A program made the position numbers and the translations under genes. Below are positions 12,634 through 25,800 of a stretch of DNA of 64,000 bases, in pieces. Position 1 is the stretch's first letter. Every line of letters starts with the position of its first letter. Origin of the DNA: Aaosphaeria pasadenensis (Eukaryota; Ascomycota; Dothideomycetes; Pleosporales); assembly GCA_022813625.1 (NCBI GenBank), contig JAKLMB010000045.1:183477-247476 (forward strand), in the 5' to 3' direction. Under the pieces are notes generated by a model that saw only the letters and a program-made list of their open reading frames with translations, was not told the origin of the DNA and ran no database searches.

Positions 12634-15600
12634 TCAGTGGGATTTTATACCGCCTGCTGCTGCTGCTGCTGATGATGCTCCAACTCCGCCGCCGCCGCCT
12701 CCTCCGCACCAACATTTCCCTTCTCCTTCCCTTTCTACATGTACAACAACGTTCATGCCTTTTCCTTTTAGGAACTGCGTTGTGCGCTCTCGGACGTCTT
12801 CGAGGTCGGCGGCTCCCGAGGCGATGATGTGGATTACGCCTAGGACCCTTTGCTGGCCGACTGGGTGGTTGTGCTCGTGGTCATGGTCGTGTTTGTGGTC
12901 GTGACTGTGACTGTGGTTGTGGTGGTCGTGTGCATGCGCGTGGCCGTGGTCGTGGTCATGGGTGTGGTCGTGGTCGTGCTTATGGTCGTGCTCGTGATCG
13001 TGATTGTGACCGCACGCCTCATGCTCTTTGGCATGGACCTCCGCATGAGCCGCACCCTCGTCCTCCAGCCAGAATTTGGGTACAGCGTAGCCTACCACCC
13101 CGCGCAGAGAGCTGAGCTCCTGCAATGTGTTCCGCATGCTGTATTCGACGTCCGCGGGTAGAGACAGGAGAAGCCGCATGCCGGAACTCTTGACCAATGG
13201 GATGGCGGAGAAGAAAATCAGGATCGCTATGATACAAGAAGCGATCGGGTCCCAGCCTGACCAACCGTAATATTTTGTGAGAAGTGTGGAGATTATGACT
13301 GCCACTGAACCGAGCGCATCGGCCAAAATGTGCAAAAATATGCCTTGCATGTTTTCGTTATCGTGATGGTGATGGCCGTGGCCGTGGTCGTGGCCGTGAT
13401 CGTGACCATGTCCGTGATCATGTCCGTGGCCATGATGGGCGTGTCCAAAGGCCGTCAAGCCGACGATATTCACAAGGAAACCTAGAATACTAACGATGAG
13501 AAGTTCATTCAGCCTGGATAGCTCTGCGCCATCCACAAGTCTCTCAAATGCATCGAAGACGATCTCTACACTGACAAGCCTTGAAGGGGTTAGCATCAAT
13601 CATAGTAGAACCCTTTTGCGGCAACTTACATGAGAAAAACTCCATTCGCAAAACCGGACAAGGTATCTACTTTGCCATAACCGTATGGGAATTTTGTGTT
13701 CGGAGGCCACTTGCTCATTACTGCCGCAGCAAGGCCAACTGCTAGACCGGCGCAGTCAAACAGCATGTGAATACTGTCTGTAAGCAGACCTAAAGACCCA
13801 CTCACGAATCCATAAAAGAACTGCACAACCATGAACGATAGATTGAGCCTATTTGTGTCAGCGAAACGTCGCCTAAAAAGGGTTTGAGCAAACTTACACT
13901 CCGAAGTACGCAATCCGTCTGGAGTCTTTTTCAATCAGAACGGAATGGATTATAGAGCCAGGCGTGCATCGTGCAATGAGAAATGCTGAGAGCTTCGAGT
14001 GGTTGCCATGGAGGTGATGGTCCGAAGAGTGAGCATGAGAGTGATCGTGGTCAGAATGGGCGTGATCATGCGAATGTACATGGGAAAGAGAGGCAGATCC
14101 TGTGTCGTACCAAACAGCCAAAAGGACTAAAGCACATGCTGTCAAGAAGATTCCCCTGGATTCCCAAGATTGTGGGCGTTCCCAGATACCGAACGCTACG
14201 GATAAGGCACTCCCTAAAGCAAACCCCGTCTTCTTTTGCGACCGTAACGCCGAGGGCACGGCAAAATAGACCAAACCTATCAACGACACAACGGAAAGCG
14301 TGGAAAATGACAAGGCATGGTTTCCTAGAGGAGAGGATGAGGAGGATCCAACGGAGACCAGAATCGTGATGATCGTCAAGAACACCCCAGCAACCAGTGT
14401 AAGAAGGGTGTCCTCGGGGGTACTGATCAGAGGCGATGTAGGCTTCGGCAAAGATACCCGGGTAGAAGAACTGCTCGATCCGTTGAGGCCTGTTTTCAAG
14501 GAAAATCCAGTCGTTGGGAACGGTGGGGGCACTGCTAGAATGGAGACTCCCAATGCGAGATAGCCAAAGACAACGCCTGAACTGTTTGAGACCGTGAAAA
14601 TATCCAAGAGCGCCACAGCGGCCAAAATGATGCAAGTTGCTTTCCGCGTCCGTAGCGTGCGCTTAACGGAATCCAGAACCGTATGCTTGCCCGGCTTGTG
14701 TTCCAGGCCCCCTAGTCCAGCAGTTGTCGCGGCAAGAAGAACGAAGGAGCTCTTCGCACCACCCAGCTGCATAGTGGCATAAAATGGCAGAACTATGCTC
14801 ATCGTATTGAAGGCGACGCGTCCCATAGAGTGGATATTCCCTATTGAACTCAAGGCCCCCCCCGAGGAGTCGGAGTTACCGAAAGACTTCCTCCTGTCTA
14901 GTGGCTCATCGATCAACTGGCGGAGCTTTGACAAAGATCCTATCAATAGGAGTGTTATTGCCGATAAAGTGCACGCGTAGAGCAACCTAGAATCGCTTGT
15001 TGCGGCATCCTTTCCTGGCGCCTCCCCTATAGATTCAAGTAATCGTTCAGCCACGGATTCGACATCGGAAGACGGCGCGGTCCCAGTTCCTGTCCGGCGG
15101 AGGATACTTGGGTATGCTAGCGAAGCAAAGATAAACGGGAGCGGTACGAGGAAGGCTGTAAGAGCCTCAGGCAATTGCAGCCATGAACTCCTGTTTCTGT
15201 TAGCCAATGGCTCTAATTTTTGTCGCTTCTACTTACGACGCAGGAGGTGCGGCGGGCGTCTCTTGTATGGGCGCAAATCCGAACTTGCTAACTGCAGCAG
15301 TTTTACGTGCAGCCGGTCGGCTCAAGTCCGAGTCTCCTCGAGGCCTACCCCTCGATTTGCCATTCACAAATGGTTGGAGTGTGAAAGATGTGTCTGTAGA
15401 CCTCGATCGGTCGTGGCCATGCGCATTGAGGTGTGGTCCGTTATCTGCGTAAGGGGAGGGGACGTCATTGCGTGGTTGTCCGTTCAGGTCGGAGCGGGCA
15501 TGGCGGTGACCCCCAGCGTACGTACTACCATGGTTCATGGTCGAAGTGTCGCTGGAACGACGAGTCCAGGTTGGGGAATGTTCGGAGAGGTAATGCGATT

Positions 15601-15676
15601 GTGAATGTGAGTGTCCATGGCCGTGAGTTTGGGTTTGCGTGGGAGAGTTCAACGGCAGAGCGTAGGTAGAAGCCAT
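12634..15676 (-). CDS. MSC2: MSC2-like zinc transporter (cation diffusion facilitator)
   Basis: Four exons, complement(12634-13579, 13630-13848, 13898-15190, 15237-15676), give 965 residues. Introns are 46-50 nt. This is a Zn2+/H+ antiporter of the CDF family; yeast Msc2 works in the ER/secretory pathway. The N-terminus (His/Ser-rich, HGHGHSHSQSH) is followed by many hydrophobic helices as in the long Msc2/ZnT5 class. The C-terminal CDF core carries both zinc-site motifs, HMLFD in one helix and HILAD in another, separated from a very His/Asp-rich cytosolic loop (HGHDHGH...). A second His-rich block sits in the C-terminal tail. The acceptor of exon 2 is tandem (AACAGAAACAG), so the start could be 15196 instead of 15190 in frame. 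It is divergent from ALG1, with about 990 bp between starts. Confidence 0.9.
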
Positions 15677-16664
15677 AGCGGCCGGGCTTGACGCTTCCTA
15701 AGGTCGCGCGCAGTGAGACAGCAGCTCATGCATGCGGGGAGGTTTGAGATGGATTTACGGAAGGAGAGCGAGGCGTGTCATTGAAAGCGGGGTGGGTTTG
15801 GAGGATATGAATTTGAGGCGGGTGAGTAGAGGGTTTCAACTTTAGGGGTGACGTTCGCAGTTGAGATAGTTTAAGAAAATGAGGGCTTGGGTTTAAGTTA
15901 AAGGTGTTAGTGATAGGATGGGATGGGGTGAACACACATGGGGATGGAATAGGTAGGTACGGAGTAGATTGATAGCGGGCGCTTGCCTTTTTAGGGGGTC
16001 AATCCAGCCCAGCCCATCCCTGGCCAATCACTATCAATCCCCGCCAGACTTGCCAATCCCAATACTAATGAGTAAATTCACTCCCAAGACACACGTGGAC
16101 TCTAATAACATAGACCTAGGTATACTTACGTACCTAGGTACGAAATATTAAGTGAACACGCAATGCTATAGCAGAAAATGGTATCTACCTCTATTACTTA
16201 TTACTCTATCGCATTGAAACATTCGTATCTACCTACTCAATCATCATTCGGAAGACTGCATCATTGAATTGCATATAGCCGTGAGCCACCGGATGTGTCA
16301 CCAATTTACACTGCAACGTAATACCTCGTATGCCTACAATACATACTTCTTTACTTATTATCAACTTACTTACATACTACATATTCCCGGTAGACCCACA
16401 CAGATAAACCAGCAACAACAATAATGCAAGGAAAATAGGAACGGTATTACCTACATCCTCCGACATCTCGCCAACATAGTCCGAAAAGCTGGACTCGCAC
16501 TGGTCCATCTTGGGCCGACGGCGTACCACCAATCGCTTGCTTGACCAACACCTATTTGTTCACTTCATTCGACTCGCCACAGCTACCTGCTGTCGTCCAT
16601 TATTGTCAAAGCCGCCATCAGCGTTCCCGTACCGTACATTGTTGGCAGCCCAGAGCCACATACA
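15677..16664. other. Divergent promoter region MSC2/ALG1
   Basis: 988 bp between two divergent start codons. It contains one TACGGAGTA nonamer (15958-15966) and a perfect palindrome TACCTAGGTA (16131-16140). No open frame looks coding. It presumably contains both promoters. Confidence 0.6.
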
Positions 16665-18249
16665 ATGTTCGGTGACGCCTCTCATCACGTTTTTGAGATA
16701 GCGCTAGCTCTTGCAGTCTGCCTGTCCATTGGCTTCACATTATTCTTGCTCACCTTGCCCTCGCGATACGATCCCTACGCAAATAGGGCACCCGACAATT
16801 TCGCTGAGGGTGAAGATGATGGCAAAAAGTCGGACGTGGATGGTAAGGGTCTTGCCAAAAGCCCTCGAGCAGCTGGCAAGACCTTCCAGATTGTCGTCTT
16901 AGGCGATATCGGCAGGTCTCCCAGAATGCAGTATCATGCCATAAGTATTGCAAAGCACGGCGGGAAGGTATTCTTGATCGGATACAATGGTGGGTTGACG
17001 CTCAGCGCCCAAGTCCGTATATCAATTATGCTAACATAGATGGCATCTCAGAGTCCGAAATCCACCCGGACATTCTATCAAATCCCCATGTGAAGATTGT
17101 GCCACTTTCTCCTGCACCAGCTATTCTTCGCTCTAGCAGCAAGATACTCTTTCCAATCCTTGCACCTCTAAAGGTTATATGGCAGACGAGCAATCTCTAC
17201 TATGCTTTATGCTATCGAACAGAACCCGGGAGGTGGATGCTTGTTCAGGTAGGTGCTAAGAACATCCTCTCATCGGCATAATATCTAACTCCACCACCCA
17301 GAATCCACCCTCGATTCCAACATTGGCCATTGCAACAATTGTATCTTACATTCGCAACACTAACCTGGTGATCGACTGGCACAACTTTGGATACTCGATT
17401 CTAGGCCTCAAACTCGGACCGCGCCATCCTCTTGTCAAGATATCGGCACTTTACGAGAAACTATTCTCCGGATTCGCATCCCATCACATCACCGTCACCA
17501 ATGCCATGGCTCGCGTCCTCAAGAACGACTACGGCGCACAAGCCGTAACCCTTCACGACAGACCAGCATCCCTATTCCAACCAATCTCCTCCCAAGCCCG
17601 CACTTCATTCCTCACTCGCCTCCCAGAGACATCCTCCTACGCCCAAGACCTCACGTCCGACTCCACCACCACCCCCTGGAGACTGCTGGTAAGCTCCACA
17701 TCCTGGACCGCAGACGAAGACTTCTCCCTCCTCCTCGACGCCCTATGCGCCTACTCCGCGCAAGCAACCTCGAAACCCAACCTCCCCAGAATCCTCGCCA
17801 TCATCACTGGAAAAGGCCCTCAGAAAGAACACTACCTCTCGCGAATCGCCTCCCTCAACCAGGAAGGTAAACTCAAGAATGTCGTCATCAGCACAGCGTG
17901 GCTCACACCCGAGGATTATGCACTCCTACTCGCATCCGCAGACCTCGGCGTCTCGTTGCACACTTCGTCGTCCGGCGTGGACTTGCCGATGAAAGTTGTC
18001 GACATGTTCGGCGCGGGACTTCCTGTGGTTGGGTGGGGGAAGTTCGAGGCTTGGCCTGAACTTGTCAAGGAAGACGTTAATGGGAAGGGTTTTGGCAGTT
18101 CAGATAAGTTGTGGCAGTTATTAGTCAATCTGTTCGAGGATAGAGACGGTCTGCTGGCTACTTTGAAGGAGGGAGCTTTGAAGGAGAGCGAGTACAGGTG
18201 GGATGGGGAATGGGATAGCGTTGGGGGGAAATTATTTCAACTTTTGTAG
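16665..18249 (+). CDS. ALG1: ALG1, chitobiosyldiphosphodolichol beta-1,4-mannosyltransferase
   Basis: Three exons, 16665-16989, 17040-17248 and 17302-18249, give 493 residues. The enzyme adds the first mannose from GDP-Man to GlcNAc2-PP-dolichol on the cytosolic face of the ER, an essential step of N-glycosylation (family GT33). A hydrophobic N-terminal anchor (about residues 8-30) precedes the hallmark GDIGRSPRMQYHA. Further typical stretches are IDWHNFGYSI in exon 3 and the nucleotide-sugar site region VDLPMKVVDMFGAGLPV near the C-terminus. Both introns (50 and 53 nt) have GT-AG ends, and exon joins restore the conserved segments. The 3' part is rich in C-ending codons. Length matches the family. 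The TFIIIC gene follows on the same strand after about 290 bp. Confidence 0.95.
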
Positions 18250-18489
18250 GATGGCTGAAAAAATAGAGAAATAGAACATTCCCATATATTTGCACATGAC
18301 TCAGCTTTTGTAGGATGATAATCCCACTCGTAGTGAAGTGAACCAGCTATCATCATACTTGTAGTGAATTTCCATGTTCCGCAGTGATGTTATCGATAAG
18401 CGATGCACTCCAAACATTTCAGAACAATTCCTCCACTAAAGGACCCATTCACGCTCCTCTTCCTATCAACAACCCATCAAACGTGTAAA

Positions 18490-18549
18490 ATGATCGACAT
18501 CGCTGATTTCCATAAAGCCCAAGCACAGATATTCGAATGGCCGATGTAA
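18490..18549 (+). promoter_or_regulatory. uORF overlapping the TFIIIC-subunit start
   Basis: An ATG at 18490 opens a 19-codon frame ending in TAA at 18547-18549, in a different frame from the main ATG at 18537 and overlapping it by 13 nt. If included in the transcript it would lower initiation at the main start. The transcription start is not known, so the uORF may lie outside the mRNA. Confidence 0.5.
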
Positions 18550-20854
18550 CAGAGCTCAAATGTTGGCCAGCATGCCTCCAGGCGATTGATTGGTCTCCGG
18601 ACGGCATCATCGCACTAGCGTCCGACGAGCAGGTAGAACTGCTGGTGAGTGCACTCATCTCCTGTTGTCCTCTGCAAGTATAGATTCATGCTAATCACAT
18701 GACTAGTTCCCCAGCACTGAGTCGCTCGATTCAGACCGCAACATCTCTCAATGGCGCCATTTCCCACTCCAGATTCCGTGGTTCACTGTAGAAGAGTTGC
18801 CAGTGAAGACGCCAGCGCCGCAATCGATATACTCGATCGGTGAAGAGATATCCTCGAGCTTCACCTTTGGACTCGCATGGTCGCCACCCGGCCTTGCAAA
18901 GCATCGGCGGAGCGCGTTGGCTGCTCTGACTGCGAATCTCGTGCTCTCACTCTGGGCGTCGGATGGCAAACCGCAGGAAGAAGGAAGCTGGGGGAGGAGA
19001 TTGATCATTAACGACAGTATCGAGGAGTATGTCGCTAACTCTGCCACTGGAAATGACGGGGCCAATTCTCTCGTCACTGAGCCTGCTGAAAGACTGCGGT
19101 TACGGAGCCGCGTCAGAACGTTTGCCTGGGCTCCTTTGATACCCTCGGGGAGCACGATTGGTACACATGAGCGCTGGGGCCTGCACTTGATAAGTGTTGC
19201 GACAGATGATAATCAGGTACTTCTGATGTCTATTAACTCGCCAGCTACAACTATAGGTCTTGATACTGCCTGGTCTGCAGATGTTATGTGTAGTTTCTCG
19301 GTTGCGCCAGGGACAACACATAAAGCCAACGGCGACCCGTCTACGTTCGAAGATCTCATTGATGAGCAGCGATACGCTCCTCACCTAGCATGGAGCCCGT
19401 GGATTCAAACAGGCAGGACAAGCCAATCGATCTTCGCGTATGCAACGAATCGGGATGTAAGAGTGAGGATTGTCACGTACCTCGACGGGGACTTGACATT
19501 GGGAGAAAAGATTGTGTTTCCAGACATTGAGACGAAGTATGCAGGCTTATTGAAATGGACGCCCTGGAAGGACAACAACAAGACACTATCTCTCGCCTGC
19601 TTCACCACCACCGAAGTAGTGTGCTTGTCATTCTCCGTGGTCGACGGCGCCTTCGTCAGCCGCTCTTCGTTCAAACGTGACGGACAATGGGACACCCTAT
19701 CTGGTGCTGTATGGGACGTCTTCAGCCACGACAACCCTCGACTTCACTTTTCTACCCAAACCATGACTCTACGTAGCCCCGTCTCAGTATTGGAAGTCTC
19801 GCCGGACGGACTCAAGCCGTTGGACGAAGAAAGCGAACCACATTGGCGGAAACGACTCGCCAGCAGCGTGTCACAACACAGCACGAGGTTCGACTTGAAG
19901 GGCAATTCTGTGGCCAAAGTCGCGGGCCTATGTATCTCCCCGCTGGGAGACTCCATAGCCTCATGTCATACCGTCCACCCTACAGACATGATCGAATATG
20001 GCACCCCTCACGACCGCCGCACCACGATCACGATCAGCCAATTTGGAGATAAAAACGCACCGCTAACCTTCCAAAAGCAACCTGCCAGCGCGGAAGCAAT
20101 CCTCTACACCGTCAGGAGATGGATAGAACAAAACCTGAAATCGCACACTCTGCTCCCGAAAACCAAAGACGAGATCCTCGAAAAGCTCCTCAAAGTCTAC
20201 CACGCTCCCCTCCTCACCACCACCACCCCCTCAGAACCCACCACAGACAAAGACATCTCCACCCTCAAACGCATCCTCATGCTCACCCCCCCAACCATTC
20301 ACGACCGCCTCTCAATCCTCACAACCACCATCCTCACCCCCTCCGCTTCCCCCTCCTCCTCCTCAAACCCCACCCTACTCCCCCGCGCAACAATAGCCTA
20401 CCGCCTCGCCCTCGCCCTACACTCCCCCTCCTCCCCCTTCCCCTCCCATCCGTCCCCCTCCCCCCTCACCACCTCCCTCCTCGCCAGCACAAGCGCAGCC
20501 CTCCACCTCCTCACCACCGCCACCGCCTCCCCCTCCTTCAGCGAAACATGCACGTTCTGCGCCTCCCGCATCCCCTTCGACGACCTGGGCACCGCGACGT
20601 GCGAGGCGAAGCATGCGTTTCAGAGGTGCGGGGTGTCGTTTTTGAGTATTCAGGCGCCCGGGGCGGCGAAATACTGTGGGGTTTGTGGGACGGCGGTTTT
20701 GGGGGAGGGGTGGGTTGCTGGGCTGCTGGGGAGAGAGGGTGGGGATGTGGGCGAGGAGGATGAGGGGGTAGATGGGGGGGAGGGGGATATTGCGAGGCGT
20801 GTGTTTGCGGCGTGTGATGTTTGTGTTTACTGTGGGGGGAAGTTTGTTGGGTAG
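18537..20854 (+). CDS. Transcription factor IIIC 90-kDa-type subunit (TFIIIC-delta, zinc finger)
   Basis: Two exons, 18537-18644 and 18707-20854, give 751 residues; the 62-nt intron is GTGAGT...GACTAG. The N-terminal half reads as a WD40-like propeller (repeated W-S-P motifs such as IDWSPDG, LAWSPPG, LAWSPWI, LKWTPWK) as in the TFIIIC_delta domain. The C-terminus has paired cysteines, CTFC, then CGVC about 40 residues later, then CDVCVYCGGKFVG at the very end, matching the TFIIIC putative zinc-finger domain (compare human GTF3C4, fission yeast sfc9). TFIIIC binds the internal promoters of tRNA genes and recruits TFIIIB. A low-complexity Thr/Ser/Pro linker lies at about residues 540-640. The short first exon is supported because it supplies the expected IDWSPDG motif. 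It converges with the peroxiredoxin gene. Confidence 0.85.
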
Positions 20855-21566
20855 GTGGTTTGCTGGGAGGGAGGGAGTGTGATGTTGATGTTGATGTGAA
20901 GACTGGTGGAAGGACAGCATTGAGGATATGTATATATGTTGGTGCATTCATCTCCCACCGACAAATAAATCAAATCAAATCAAACCACCTGAACAAACCA
21001 GCAAGCAAGCAATTAAACATACACAAACGAACGTCCCTTGTCTATCCTATTGTGTCCTTGATATAAAACGTTCTATACATACAAACAGAAAAAATAAGCA
21101 TATATATATCACCACCGCCATCTCCTCTTAACAACTCCCCTTTTCTATACACCTACCCAACTTTCTCTCAGGCATTAGATTATGAATGTGTGCTTATACT
21201 CTATCACATTTCGACAATCAAATTACATCAAACTTACAAATAGGCGTACAGTTACATAATTTCGAAAGATATTAGATATAAATGTAAGTACAACACCACG
21301 AGCATCACACATCACCAAAAATAACCTCTAAGTTCTACACTTGACGATCTCTCTCTCTTTGACTTCTCCATTGCATCAAGATGGTTGATTGATGTCACTT
21401 AAGGTCACTTCACTTAACTTCACAGATCACCTCAAAACATGTCCTCACATTTTCATTCACATTCAGTTGATTCCAAAATCCATTCATTGTCTGTTCCTCC
21501 CTATCTAACTCCCACCCCAGACAGCCGAATATCCCTCTTCAAGGGAAACCCGTCGAGAAGGCTACT
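20855..21566. other. Intergenic, convergent 3' ends
   Basis: 712 bp between the stops of the TFIIIC-subunit gene (+) and the peroxiredoxin gene (-). It is AT-rich with several ATATAT tracts around 20930-21300. I see no coding frame and assume 3' UTRs. Confidence 0.6.
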
Positions 21567-22874
21567 TCAACCAAGCACATTCTCCACAGCAGAAACTACG
21601 TCACCCATCACGTCAGCCAACTTCCCCCAATTTCAAAAGGTCAAAAGGGAAAACAAACGCAAAGAAGAGCAGGGGTGTTAGACATACCGTTCAACCCCGT
21701 ATTATCCGGCTCGACGAACGCCTCCTTGACCTTGCCGTCCTCGACGACGAGGGCGTAGCGCTTGGAGCGGTCGCCGCCGAAGATGGCGGGCGCGGAGAAG
21801 GAGACGTCGAGGGCTTTTGTGAGCTCCAGGGAGGGGTCGGCGAGGAAGCGTATCTAGAATTGGGCGTTTGGTTAGGGGTTGGGAAGGGAGGATGGGGGAA
21901 CCGGGGGAAGGGATGGGGGACGTACGCCGCTGGAGCCGGAGGGGTCGAGGACGTCGGCCCAGGCTTTCATGCTGGAGGGGGTTTTGTTAGTTTTGTGAGT
22001 GATGAGGGAGAGAAGGAGAGAGGGAGGGAGGTTAGGGTGGGATTGGGATATGAATGGAGGTAGTGGTGGTGATGTTTGGTTATGGTAGTTTTGATATTTG
22101 AGAGAAAGACATGTATGAGATGTTGAGAGTGCAGAGCAATTGATCAATCGATGAATGAAATTTCCATATTCGGAAATGCAAAATTATACGAATGAGAAGA
22201 GAGGATTAAGAGAGAACGGACGAGATTGGCTACAACATGCACTAATACGAGTACGATCAAAACATCATACAATATAGTAAACTATCGTGCAGATGGGTTC
22301 TCGTCCCAATGTGAATAGATCAATAGCGGCTTCTTTTGCTCGCATGCATAAACGAAACATGGAGACGATGATGGGGAGGAATCGATCGGAACTTACACAA
22401 ATGCATCGTTGACCGAGACAACAAAGACCTTACCGGCGTCTTTGAGTTTGCTCGAATTGATGTAGCCGGGGATGTGTGACTCGGAGCATGCGGGACTGTA
22501 GGCGGCGGGGACGCCTGCAAGCGGATGTGAGGGTTTGTCATGTGATTGAGATCGTGATCGTGATCGAAGAGGACAGCTCCAGCTACATCTCTCATTGAGG
22601 GCAGCGGAGAGGGCCGCAGTAGGCGAAGGATTTACTCTTGGTGGCCGAGAGAAGGGTGAGACATACCAATGATGAGGCCCTTGCCCTTCAATTCATTGGC
22701 AATGTTGACCTTGTTGCCGGGAGATCCCTCTTGGAGCTCGACGCTGGGGATCTTGTCTCCCACCTGGACGAAGGCACGGGGAGAGCTATGGAAGCCACTG
22801 GCGGGAGCAGCAGCAGCCATACGGCGGAGGCCGCAAGCGAGCGGACGTGCCGAGGAGAGACGTGTGGCAAGCAT
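21567..22874 (-). CDS. PRX5: Peroxiredoxin 5 (atypical/1-Cys, mitochondrial-type)
   Basis: Five exons, complement(21567-21595, 21688-21853, 21926-21971, 22397-22514, 22667-22874), give 188 residues. It reduces H2O2 and organic peroxides through a peroxidatic cysteine. That residue is C79 in PAAYSPACSESHIPGY, equivalent to the PxxxTPxC motif of the Prx5/AHP1 group. An N-terminal basic, Ala-rich stretch (MLATRLSSARPLACGLRR) looks like a mitochondrial presequence. The end VEPDNTGLN plus VSAVENVLG from the 29-nt last exon is the usual Prx5 C-terminus. Introns are 152, 425, 72 and 92 nt, all GT-AG; the 425-nt one is the longest seen here in an otherwise compact gene. The start lies 4.1 kb from the divergent SKN7 start. 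Confidence 0.9.
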
Positions 22875-25800
22875 TATTGTGATGTGTGTGTAGGTGGGCG
22901 TGTGTGGTGTGGTAGGTGTTGAGGTGAATGTGTTGGAGGTTATTACTGTGTGGCTGCTGAGATTGGCAGGACAGGGCGGAACTGTAGATCAATAATGGGG
23001 GAGGGAGGGGGAGGAAGAGTTGGCGGGCCGGAGATGAATTGGGTCTACAGAGATAGGCGTACGGAGTAGGTAACCAGCTATGAGGAGCTACTACGGAGTA
23101 CTGTGTACAGCTTACGAGTAGTAGCTATGCTATTCTTGCGCATGCGAGATACCAATGGGATACCTACGAGGCTACAAGCAGCTAGTCAAGGTCAAGATCA
23201 AGGAGGAAGAGGAAAGGCGTTGAGTATGACGTTTTGTGGTCGGCGAAGCCTGAAGGGATTGACAATTGAGATGAGATGAGATGAGATGGCAGCGGCAAGC
23301 GGCAGAGCCCAGGGAATTGAGGAACTCCGGAGCGACGTCGTCATTGGCTCCCTGTGGGATCGACATCGCGATACCTTAATTGAACACCAACCCCTACCCT
23401 CCTCCCATGCCTCCTCCCCACCCATGAGTGTTATTACCTCTTACACCGAACTCTCATCGCCAGCTGCTCGCTATCCTCAGTGGCGCGGAAAGGGTTTTTC
23501 CTTTACAAGGGTAAATTCGATGCCCGCTGCACGGCGCTCCACTGCGTTGTAGCTTGTAACGTATGTACCTACGAGGTCGCTGGATATCTAGATAGGTACT
23601 GAATGTTGATGCTCACCCTTTCCTCTGCAAAGTGATATGGTTTACCGTCCCGCAGAGATGGATGGATGACATTGCCCCGGACCAAATGATAATACGGGTG
23701 GGTGCATTACACCACACGGGTTGCAACTTGTGCCTACAGTAGCGACATGCCGTCCCCTACTCCGCATAGCATAGCACTGCACTGCACAGCAGAGCACAGC
23801 AGAGCGCAGGAGGAATTAATTTCACGGTCGATATGGTTGGGCGTAGATGATTAGCGGTAGGTAATTTTAGCCCAAATATGTACTGTGTACACACAGACTA
23901 CACGGTCGTGCATCCCCTAGGCGGCATGGCAATTTGAGACGGCAGTATTGTTGAAGTATTACAAAGGCAAAATGCAATCTAAGGAATAGCATCTAATACC
24001 GTGCAGGTAGGTTAAAAGTATGTATCTAGGTGGTCAGTGGTATGTAGATGGTTACCAGGAGTCGGGACACGGTGGTCGCCTGCACGTGCCAACCACTGGA
24101 TATGAACGCAAATCTAGGGTCTGCCCGAGGGACGCACTCTTTTCCCTCTTCCCTTTCTGCTCATTAGCAGTTGTACGAGTGAATAGGGGAGTTTGTACGA
24201 GGAGCTTGATTGGTATGCTCCGGAAACGAGAATTTTTTCTCAGATTCGTCAGTTTAGCTTCCGCCGAGAGAGGATGAATTGGTTTCTTTTGCGACCCAAA
24301 GCGGTAAGGAGCTGTCCTTTGACATCTTGGATAGTCCCTGCACGGAGATGATGTGTAGATCTGCACTCGCCGATCGCCAAAAGAGAAACCGAGAGGGCAT
24401 GAGTAATACTCGTAGTGTCCAGACAATCATGTAGTCTCTCGTAGGTTTGGGTTTGAGTTGCAAGACGACTGCGCAGACGGCACATTGCAGTGTACGACAT
24501 CAGCGACTGCGAACCGCCGAGACAGAGAAGGACCGCGCTCCCCTGTCGATGCATGGAAAGGTGCAGTATCTGTACAGTATCTGGCAAGGGTCGCGGGCTG
24601 GGGAGGAGGGGAAGGGAGGGGACAGAGAACGAATTTGAGTATCAACGAAGCTTGAGTTGTTCGGTACGGAGCATGGTAGCCGAATAGAGGTAAGCACAGG
24701 AAACGATACTTGTCCTTGTCTGTATCCAGTCGTGCCAGTACATACAATGATTACTTTGCAATTACATGCTAGACAAGTGCGGATGCGATGCGATGCGCTG
24801 CGATGTGATGCGATCTCTGCCTGGATACAACCGCCCACCCACGCCATTCCTTTCATTCCTCATTACTCCGCAAGTATTCCACCGTCACGGCACATCGATC
24901 AGAGATCGTAAGCAGCCAGTGCAAGCCATGCTCTCCTGTTGTATCGTGCACACACACGCGGCACCGACAATAGCTATACCACACCAGGCCAGATCGAACC
25001 AAACTAGATAAATTGTAGGCACCTGTAGTTCGTATACCTACGAACAAGTACGTGGAGCGACACGACGATGGCGCGAATGGCAGAAGCGTAGCGTACCGTA
25101 TGTGCGAGTAGTTTGTGGTTAGTTGATATTCATTGAGAACAAGCACCATTTATTGCAGCTGTCAACATACGGAATACTCGGTACTATATATATGGAGATG
25201 AGACTGTACTGTACAGTTGTATGCAGTCGGTATTGTGGACATACAAGTTGAAAGAACACACCTCACCATGTACCTTTATAGTAGCATATATCTCTCCTCC
25301 CATACCTAGTCATGCAATAGAGTGGAAAGGGACAGGATTCGAGTACCTACCTGGTAACCTAGGTATGTATACTCCGTATAGTCACTGATGATGTGGTAGT
25401 ACAGCAATACTTCCGTACATTATTATTTATCCCACGATGACCACCCACCCACTCCATACCGTGTAGTATGTACGTCCACATTGGCACATCCACCACATCC
25501 ACATTCACATCCATACTCATCCACCCACCCGCCTTTCCGTCTGGGTTCCTTTACCCTGTTCAGTGCTCGTCCCCACTATTCGCTAACAAGATGAACAAGC
25601 AACAGCACGTCTCCCTCCGTACAAGTCCACAACCACCACATCAACCACAGCTCGACCACCATAACCACCATCATCACCACAACAATAACGACAACAAACC
25701 CAGGGCGGAGGATCAGAAAGACGCCCGCCTTTATCATCTCCAATCCCATGCTTCTCTCATTCCCATCCCGTCCAGCCATCGCAGCCATCGCATCCATCCT

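Noticed and set aside
12850..13161. A Val-rich plus-strand frame
   Set aside because: It is the complement of the His/Asp repeat loop of MSC2.
20119..20763. A 214-codon Pro/His-rich frame
   Set aside because: Shifted-frame shadow of the Thr/Ser/Pro linker of the TFIIIC subunit gene.
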